Made by a program: the position numbers and the translations under genes. A DNA stretch of 26,104 nt, taken from the NCBI GenBank assembly GCA_022729275.1, contig JALDAH010000006.1, positions 1 to 26,104 on the forward strand, given 5' to 3'. The notes under the pieces are model-generated. The model saw only the letters and a list, made by a program, of their open reading frames with translations, did not search any database and was not told the origin of the DNA. The DNA comes from Candidatus Nanoanaerosalina archaeon (lineage in GTDB: Archaea > Nanohalarchaeota > Nanosalinia > Nanosalinales > Nanoanaerosalinaceae). Positions 21,873 through 26,104 of this stretch are shown one piece after another. Numbering within the stretch: the stretch's first letter is position 1; each line of letters opens with the position of its first letter.

Positions 21873-21971
21873 ATGATAACCGCATTTAAAGACTTTCTTA
21901 AAGGATTGATTATTGGAATAATCGCTGGAGGAGGAATTGTCTATCTTGCAATTAACATGGGTTACCTATGA
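21873..21971 (+). CDS. 32-residue single-helix membrane miniprotein
   Basis: A short frame of 32 codons, starting MITAFKDFLKG and continuing as one hydrophobic helix with small-residue packing (GIIAGGG). TAGGTGG lies 6 nt before the ATG, as good a ribosome-binding site as those of its neighbours, and the gene fills the gap 37 nt after paralogue 1 on the same strand. These points support a real gene despite its size. It is likely an accessory subunit of the neighbouring membrane proteins; this is an inference from position and the helix. Confidence 0.6.
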   Translation: MITAFKDFLKGLIIGIIAGGGIVYLAINMGYL

Positions 21972-21977
21972 TGATTT

Positions 21978-22007
21978 TTTGCCGAAAATTTGCCACTTTT
22001 CGGTAAA
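21978..22007 (+). terminator. Hairpin between the miniprotein and paralogue 2
   Basis: An 11-bp stem (21978-21988 with 21997-22007, one G-U pair) has an 8-nt loop. A T7 run leads into it, and a TATA-like TTATTTAAAC (about 22008-22017) follows directly. It could be a terminator, a processing site or an operator for the next promoter. Confidence 0.4.
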
Positions 22008-22046
22008 TTATTTAAACAAAGGCAACGATTTTTTTAATGGAGATTA

Positions 22047-22595
22047 ATGATGTTTGAAGATGCAGGTATAGAGATGGTCTTGGAATCTTTTCAAACCCAA
22101 CCGATGAGATATTTATTGCCTTTTCTGCTGGTTTTCGTGATAATATACGGTGTACTTCAGAAGATAGGACTTTTTAAGAATAATACTATAGACGGAGCAC
22201 TGTCGGTTATACTGTCTCTGATAGTCATAGGTTATACCCCGCTGGTTGAAGGGATTTTTTATGTATATATAACACAGCTATTCGGAGGAGTGGCAATACT
22301 TCTGCTTTCCATACTGGCATTTTTCATGCTTGCAACATTCCTTACTCAAGAAGACGATGTTAACGGAATGCTGCCTGACAGTAAATATCTGGTTGGAGGC
22401 TCTGCATTAATCATCATCATCATGATAGTTAACTATGGTGTTCTAGATGTCCTTGGAATACCTATAAACATAACTTTTGGACAAATAGTTCCTTTCATAG
22501 TTCTTGGAGGCGTAGTAGGCTTCATGGCTTTGGTTATGAAAGGAGACAAGGATCCGAAAAAGAAAACTAAGGAAAAGAAAAAAGAGAACCCATAA
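22047..22595 (+). CDS. Polytopic membrane protein with LPF signature (paralogue 2)
   Basis: A protein of 182 residues with about five hydrophobic helices (about 20-37, 50-70, 75-99, 116-137, 145-164) and a Lys-rich cytoplasmic tail (165-182). The first helix carries LPFLLVFVIIYGVL at 24-37 followed by K-I-G-L-F, and a matching block ends the next gene's first helix. No catalytic or transport motif is seen. Two in-frame ATG codons stand together at 22047 and 22050, with only a weak ribosome-binding site, so either may be used. A TATA-like element 30-39 nt upstream could give a nearly leaderless transcript. The family is unrecognised. Confidence 0.75.
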   Translation: MMFEDAGIEMVLESFQTQPMRYLLPFLLVFVIIYGVLQKIGLFKNNTIDGALSVILSLIVIGYTPLVEGIFYVYITQLFGGVAILLLSILAFFMLATFLTQEDDVNGMLPDSKYLVGGSALIIIIMIVNYGVLDVLGIPINITFGQIVPFIVLGGVVGFMALVMKGDKDPKKKTKEKKKENP

Positions 22596-22623
22596 CTAGG
22601 AGAAATAAATGACGGAGATATAA

Positions 22624-23115
22624 ATGGTAACTTTTGAGACATTGATTCAGAACCTTCAGAACATCTACTTTTTTTCATATTTTATGCCGTTCATATTCGT
22701 CCTGGCAGCTACCTACGGGATCATAAATAAAATAGAGTTGTTTGATGATGATGTTGTTGATGCATCAGTTTCTCTTGCCGTGGGTTTCATGGCCATGTTG
22801 GGTATCTACATACTCAATCTTGGGGATATGATGGTTTATTTCTTCGGAGCTATCTCAGTTGGACTTGTAACCATACTGGGATTCGTGTTGTTGGCCGGAA
22901 TGTTCGGTGTTGACATTACTGATGAGGAGATGAACAAAAAATGGATTGGAATAGCTGGAGCGATAGTTATAGCCATACTTTTGATAATGGTCAACGAATT
23001 CTTAGAAATTGATATAACGAGATACATTTTCTCAGAGATGTCACTGACACTTCTGATGATAGGAGGTATTATAGGTTTCGTATACCTGCTTACTAAAAGC
23101 GGAGGAGATAATTGA
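22624..23115 (+). CDS. Polytopic membrane protein with LPF-like signature (paralogue 3)
   Basis: A protein of 163 residues with the same layout as paralogue 2 minus its Lys-rich tail. The helix at 21-34 reads MPFIFVLAATYGII, followed by K-I-E-L-F and D-A-S-V-S, in register with paralogue 2. About five helices are predicted. CGGAG lies 7 nt before the ATG, inside a four-codon frame (22609-22623) that abuts the start. It ends 2 nt from the convergent coiled-coil gene. With the two upstream paralogues it forms a plus-strand set of duplicated genes. Function unknown. Confidence 0.75.
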   Translation: MVTFETLIQNLQNIYFFSYFMPFIFVLAATYGIINKIELFDDDVVDASVSLAVGFMAMLGIYILNLGDMMVYFFGAISVGLVTILGFVLLAGMFGVDITDEEMNKKWIGIAGAIVIAILLIMVNEFLEIDITRYIFSEMSLTLLMIGGIIGFVYLLTKSGGDN

Positions 23116-23117
23116 TA

Positions 23118-23888
23118 CTACCTTCCTTTTTTCATATCTTCTACTATATCTGTTAAATCTCTCACGTTTTCAACCAGAGAGGGAAGAGTCTGCTGGAAGG
23201 CTTTCTCCATACCACCTATCCTGGAATGAGAGTCCTCCATGTATTCTTCTATCTGAGAAACCTTCTGTATGAACTCTTTTTCATCTTCTTCTCTTCTGGT
23301 TTTAAGATCGTGAACGGTTTCCTCTATATCTTTTAACCTGTCTAATATATCATCGACTTCTCCATAAACGTTTTCAAACTCATCCTCTATATCAAGAAGC
23401 TTCTCCTCTATGATTGTCTCTATCAAAGCTTCTTCATCACTGCTTATACCTATATCAGGCGACCATTCATCCTCAGATCTCCTATCATCAACCGGTTCTT
23501 CGAAATCTTCCTCAGGTGGTTTTCGGGCAGGTTGTTCCTGGTACTCTCTCTCTACAGGTTCGTTTCCATAATCATCCTGATAATCTCCCTGATCCACTCC
23601 ACCTGCTGGAGAAACAGGGCCTTGATTCATTTCCTGTTCTTGAGCATTTTGTGGCATAGCGCTGTCACCCTGTGGATTTCCACGAGCTCTTTCAGCAGAA
23701 TCCTTGATGACCTTGTTCATCGCCTGGTTTATATCAGAATAAGCGTATCCTTCATCTCTCAGCTGCTCGGTGATTTCGTTTTGGGAGTATCCCTGATCCG
23801 AGAGATCCTTTATAGTTTCTTCTATACTTTCTTCTCCTCCTCCACCGTCATCTCCTTTTAATTTTCCTAAAAATTCGAACTTTACCAT
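23118..23888 (-). CDS. Coiled-coil protein with paired GY-helix motifs
   Basis: A soluble protein of 256 residues in three parts. Residues 20-62 hold two similar helical units (L-S-D-Q-G-Y-S-x-x-E-I and L-R-D-E-G-Y-A-x-x-D-I), a short motif pair reminiscent of UBA-like helices. Residues 65-155 are an acidic, Pro/Gln-rich, probably disordered linker. Residues 156-256 are a long amphipathic region with heptads, ending MEKAFQQTLPSLVENVRDL. That last part recalls cytoplasmic archaellum accessory proteins of the FlaC type, a weak similarity judged by eye. There is no signal or membrane helix. It is last in the minus-strand pilin-like operon, 7 nt after the preceding gene. It may be a cytoplasmic adaptor for the membrane complex. 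Confidence 0.7.
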   Translation of the reverse strand: MVKFEFLGKLKGDDGGGGEESIEETIKDLSDQGYSQNEITEQLRDEGYAYSDINQAMNKVIKDSAERARGNPQGDSAMPQNAQEQEMNQGPVSPAGGVDQGDYQDDYGNEPVEREYQEQPARKPPEEDFEEPVDDRRSEDEWSPDIGISSDEEALIETIIEEKLLDIEDEFENVYGEVDDILDRLKDIEETVHDLKTRREEDEKEFIQKVSQIEEYMEDSHSRIGGMEKAFQQTLPSLVENVRDLTDIVEDMKKGR

Positions 23889-23895
23889 AACTTAA

Positions 23896-24294
23896 TCACA
23901 TCTCCCTCATTTTTTCTTCAATAATCTTTTTAACATCGTTTTCAGTCGTGAAATCACTTTTAACAGGATCTAACATTTCCATAAATTCTTCTAGCTCCTT
24001 AAATTCTCTTTTTGAGACAAGTTTCCTGGTTTTCCTGTTTAGTTTTTTAATTTCGGAGTTCATGGTTTCTATCCGATTACCAAGTTTTTCGGTTTTCTCC
24101 TCGGCCTTTGTCTTGTTCTGACTGATCTTTTTCTTGTGCTGGTTAAGCCTTTGCTCTATATTTTTGGTCTGTTCCTTGAGGTTCCTAACGTTTTTCTCAA
24201 GTTCCCTGATTCTCCTTGTTAGACCGTTTATCCTGTTTATCGGATCCTCTCCCTGTTCGGGTTCCGGCTCTTTGTTCCTTCCAAAGGGTGTCAT
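23896..24294 (-). CDS. Small charged coiled-coil protein
   Basis: A protein of 132 residues from the ATG at 24294 (MTPFGRNKEPEPE). Residues about 20-95 are an unbroken Lys/Glu/Asn-rich coiled coil, followed by a short acidic helix pair. The frame stays open up to 24345, but that extension overlaps the end of the upstream gene and is unlike the rest, so the shorter start is used. A 47-nt gap upstream contains TATA-like TTATTTAACC, consistent with its own start. No membrane helix. It precedes the larger coiled-coil gene by 7 nt, and the two probably act together under the pilin-like proteins. Confidence 0.65.
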   Translation of the reverse strand: MTPFGRNKEPEPEQGEDPINRINGLTRRIRELEKNVRNLKEQTKNIEQRLNQHKKKISQNKTKAEEKTEKLGNRIETMNSEIKKLNRKTRKLVSKREFKELEEFMEMLDPVKSDFTTENDVKKIIEEKMREM

Positions 24295-24341
24295 GTAAAA
24301 ATATATGTTAAAGGTGGTTAAATAACTTGTCTGGCAGACAC

Positions 24342-24743
24342 TCAATTAAACATCACTTTCGGTCTATCCGAGGGAACATAGTTCAACTCCAAATCTTTAA
24401 CTTCTCCTTCAATTTTTGTCGGTATTTCGAAATGTTTTCTATCTATATCCATATATTTTTCCACCTGATCCCTCTTGATATCCATACCGTCTATAGTTTC
24501 AATATCAAGTATATAACACGTATAGAGGTTTTGAACATTTTTTCTTGTGCCATCTCTCCAGCAGACCTGTGATAATGTGGCTATCTCTCTTGCAACACGG
24601 TCGCTGTCACCTATAATAACTTTTTCATCAGTTTTTTCCTCATGCTGTTCATGACCTATAAGAACCAGTATAACTGTCATACCTGTCAGTATCAGGGCAA
24701 GTGCAAGAGTCACGTATATATTGGTCTTCATGTCTTCGTCCAT
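24342..24743 (-). CDS. Single-helix membrane protein with external domain, pilin-like
   Basis: A protein of 133 residues from the ATG at 24743; an in-frame GTG at 24752 lies inside the AGTGGT ribosome-binding site. A hydrophobic helix at about 8-30 follows a short charged N terminus (MDEDMKTN). The remaining 100 residues are polar, with two cysteines (about 62 and 77) that could form a disulfide outside the cell. Size and layout match the two upstream genes. No prepilin cleavage motif is evident, so a plain membrane-anchored protein is equally likely. The family is unrecognised. Confidence 0.65.
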   Translation of the reverse strand: MDEDMKTNIYVTLALALILTGMTVILVLIGHEQHEEKTDEKVIIGDSDRVAREIATLSQVCWRDGTRKNVQNLYTCYILDIETIDGMDIKRDQVEKYMDIDRKHFEIPTKIEGEVKDLELNYVPSDRPKVMFN

Positions 24744-24768
24744 AATTACCACTGTATTTTTAGCGGAT

Positions 24769-25293
24769 TCAAGGCACGTGAGTTGCTTTTACCTCTACTT
24801 TCCTGTCCTCAACCTTTTCTATTTCTAGTTCATAGGTGAACTTACCGTCCTGTATTCCGACGTTGTACATCGTTGTGTCTTGAGGTGGATCTCCTATATA
24901 ATCCATCTCTATCTCGCAGAAATGGTCTTCACATCTGTAATGTTGATCGTAAAAAGTCATGCATATGTATTCTCCGCTACCGGACTCCCCGTTTAATATT
25001 TTGTTGGGAGCATCGTTCGGTGCCTCGCCTCGTGTATCGTTGGCGAATATGGCCATAACGTCTCTTAATTCAACGGTGTATTCGCTTTTTGTACCAATAG
25101 AGTATCCGCAGACCATACCTATTTCATCGTTCAGTTTCTCGAAATCAGATACAACGTTTTGTCTGAAACTTTGGTTCACTATGTGACTTAATTGTGTGAA
25201 AGCAACTGTAAAAGTCACTACACCTATTATGAGTCCTCCGATTATCCATATCCATATGCTGACCGAACCTCCTTTCCTCTTCATTTTTGACAT
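24769..25293 (-). CDS. Pilin-like membrane-anchored protein
   Basis: A protein of 174 residues. A basic start (MSKMKRKGG) leads into a hydrophobic helix (about 12-33), which resembles archaeal class III signal peptides where Lys/Arg-Gly precedes the helix; the usual acidic residue at +5 is missing. The external part has at least four cysteines (about 58, 111, 121, 126), suggesting disulfides. It overlaps the end of the upstream gene by 13 nt, with GGAGG 13 nt before the ATG at 25293. A second in-frame ATG lies at 25284. It is probably a minor pilin or surface subunit; that is inferred from layout and neighbours. Confidence 0.65.
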   Translation of the reverse strand: MSKMKRKGGSVSIWIWIIGGLIIGVVTFTVAFTQLSHIVNQSFRQNVVSDFEKLNDEIGMVCGYSIGTKSEYTVELRDVMAIFANDTRGEAPNDAPNKILNGESGSGEYICMTFYDQHYRCEDHFCEIEMDYIGDPPQDTTMYNVGIQDGKFTYELEIEKVEDRKVEVKATHVP

Positions 25294-25769
25294 ATATGTA
25301 CCGTGCCTCCTTTTTTCTCTATTTCAATTTCTTCTCCACTACTTATAACGATTTTTTCGTCGTTTTCAAAAACAAAACCCTCAAATATATCTTCGTCTCC
25401 ACAATCATTATAGCCGTAAAGAACAAGAGGTTTGTCGTTTATGTCTTTTATTTCCATCTCTTTCAGAAACTCCTCTAATCTGTCCTTTGGAAGGTTGAAA
25501 CCCGAGACTGCTTCTAGGCTTTCTTCGCAGTTACCTCTATAGAAACCGTACATGACTATCTGGAAATCCTCAAATCTCAATTCCTCTCCTTCGAATCCTG
25601 GACATACAGGGTATTCAGTTGTCTCTATTATCTGTCTGATCTGGTGTTCAGGTTCTATCCCGCCTAAAAAATTTAGGAGAACTGATACCCCGACTGAAAT
25701 ACCTGCAAGCGCTATAACAATTTTCCCTATCATGTCAAGCGGCAGTTCTGCTTTATGAAATGATTTCAA
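25281..25769 (-). CDS. Pilin-like protein with prepilin-type N terminus
   Basis: A protein of 162 residues starting at a TTG at 25769. This start is preferred to an ATG at 25733 because the extra residues form a prepilin-like signal: K-A, then E-L-P-L-D, then a long hydrophobic helix (about 13-37). Cleavage after Ala would leave Asp at +5, where Glu/Asp is typical. The external domain has four cysteines (about 57, 79, 126 and near the C terminus) and is acidic. It overlaps the previous gene by 17 nt and the next by 13 nt, so the genes are tightly coupled. No named pilin family is recognised. Confidence 0.65.
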   Translation of the reverse strand: MKSFHKAELPLDMIGKIVIALAGISVGVSVLLNFLGGIEPEHQIRQIIETTEYPVCPGFEGEELRFEDFQIVMYGFYRGNCEESLEAVSGFNLPKDRLEEFLKEMEIKDINDKPLVLYGYNDCGDEDIFEGFVFENDEKIVISSGEEIEIEKKGGTVHICQK

Positions 25770-26104
25770 CTACCACTCCTCCATCTGGTAAACTGTGTTC
25801 GATCATAATGTTTGTCTTATCCTCAAAATCATCTGGAACTTGCTCCACTTCTTCCCAGTCATCAGCATCTAGAGAAATGCTGCCATCAAAACCTCCTTCA
25901 ACATGCATCACCAGGTAACATTCGAAGCTGGACTCCGGATTTCTTATGCTCTGGTCGACACATTTATCGATAAGAACTTTCAGCTCTGTCTCCTCGTTTC
26001 CACTGTCCATTTCCACGATCTGAACACCGGATTCCTCATCGTTTCCCCATGGAACCCCGACCTCTACATCACCTCTAAAGTTTATTATCAAGGTAACAGC
26101 TACC
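25753..26104 (-). CDS. Acidic surface-type protein, 5' end outside the window
   Basis: The reading frame is open to the window edge, so the start lies beyond 26104. About 116 residues are visible. They are acidic and predicted beta-rich, with two cysteines (about 48 and 62 counted from the visible start) and no membrane helix in the visible part; the first residues (VAVTLIINF) could follow an unseen helix. An internal TTG at 26089-26091 could be read as a start but has no ribosome-binding site. Overlap with the downstream pilin-like gene places it in the same operon. Confidence 0.6.
   Translation of the reverse strand, partial: VAVTLIINFRGDVEVGVPWGNDEESGVQIVEMDSGNEETELKVLIDKCVDQSIRNPESSFECYLVMHVEGGFDGSISLDADDWEEVEQVPDDFEDKTNIMIEHSLPDGGVVVEIIS

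Noticed and set aside
24295..24345. Longer start of the small coiled-coil protein
   Set aside because: It overlaps the previous gene, adds an uncharged aromatic stretch unlike the rest, and the ATG at 24294 has an upstream TATA-like element.
1..26104. Insertion sequences, integrases, attachment sites or CRISPR arrays
   Set aside because: No transposase-like protein, long terminal inverted repeats or regularly spaced direct repeats were seen.

Overview
The window is archaeal chromosome. It has split RNA polymerase genes (B''/B' and A'/A''), Rpo subunits H, D and N, archaeal/eukaryal-type ribosomal proteins (L18e, L30e), aIF5B, TATA boxes about 25 nt upstream of starts, AT-rich codon use, and an intron-containing tRNA gene without encoded CCA. 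The lineage cannot be fixed from sequence alone. The merged ribosomal/RNAP cluster, small proteins and families of anonymous membrane proteins suggest a DPANN-type or other small-genome euryarchaeal lineage; this is inference.

Layout. (1) 68-3089, plus strand: an MscS-like channel, a TrkH potassium transporter and a TrkA regulatory subunit, i.e. an ion and osmotic-homeostasis group. (2) 3094-4875, minus: aIF5B (infB), convergent with trkA. (3) 4980-5561, minus: an unrecognised protein ending in five perfectly phased 21-residue repeats. (4) 5562-6204: a 640-nt gap with an array of hairpins whose G-U wobbles favour a minus-strand RNA, followed by tRNA-Pro(GGG). (5) 6298-7026, minus: a DUF2797-type zinc protein. 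(6) 7106-20660, minus: a nearly continuous transcription/translation cluster. In transcription order it reads rpoH, rpoB'', rpoB', rpoA', rpoA'', rpl30e, nusA, rps12, rps7, a membrane-anchored unknown, rps13, rps4, rps11, rpoD, tRNA-Leu(UAA), rpl18e, rpl13, rps9, rpoN. (7) 20990-23115, plus: three tandem membrane proteins sharing an LPFxLVxxxxYGxL signature, plus a 32-residue membrane miniprotein. (8) 23118-26104, minus and convergent: two coiled-coil proteins and four small pilin-like or membrane-anchored proteins, the last running off the window.

How it works together. The central block makes RNA polymerase and core 30S/50S proteins in linked amounts. Five gene junctions have exactly 10 nt between stop and start, usually with GGTGAT in the gap, which suggests coupled translation. 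The right-hand block looks like the edge of a surface or secretion apparatus: pilin-like subunits, cytoplasmic coiled-coil proteins and duplicated polytopic proteins. It is the best candidate here for an undescribed system.

The most unusual single locus is tRNA-Leu. It carries a canonical 37/38 intron with a recognisable bulge-helix-bulge core and a separate 15-nt insertion in the D arm, and the two inserted segments are complementary to each other.
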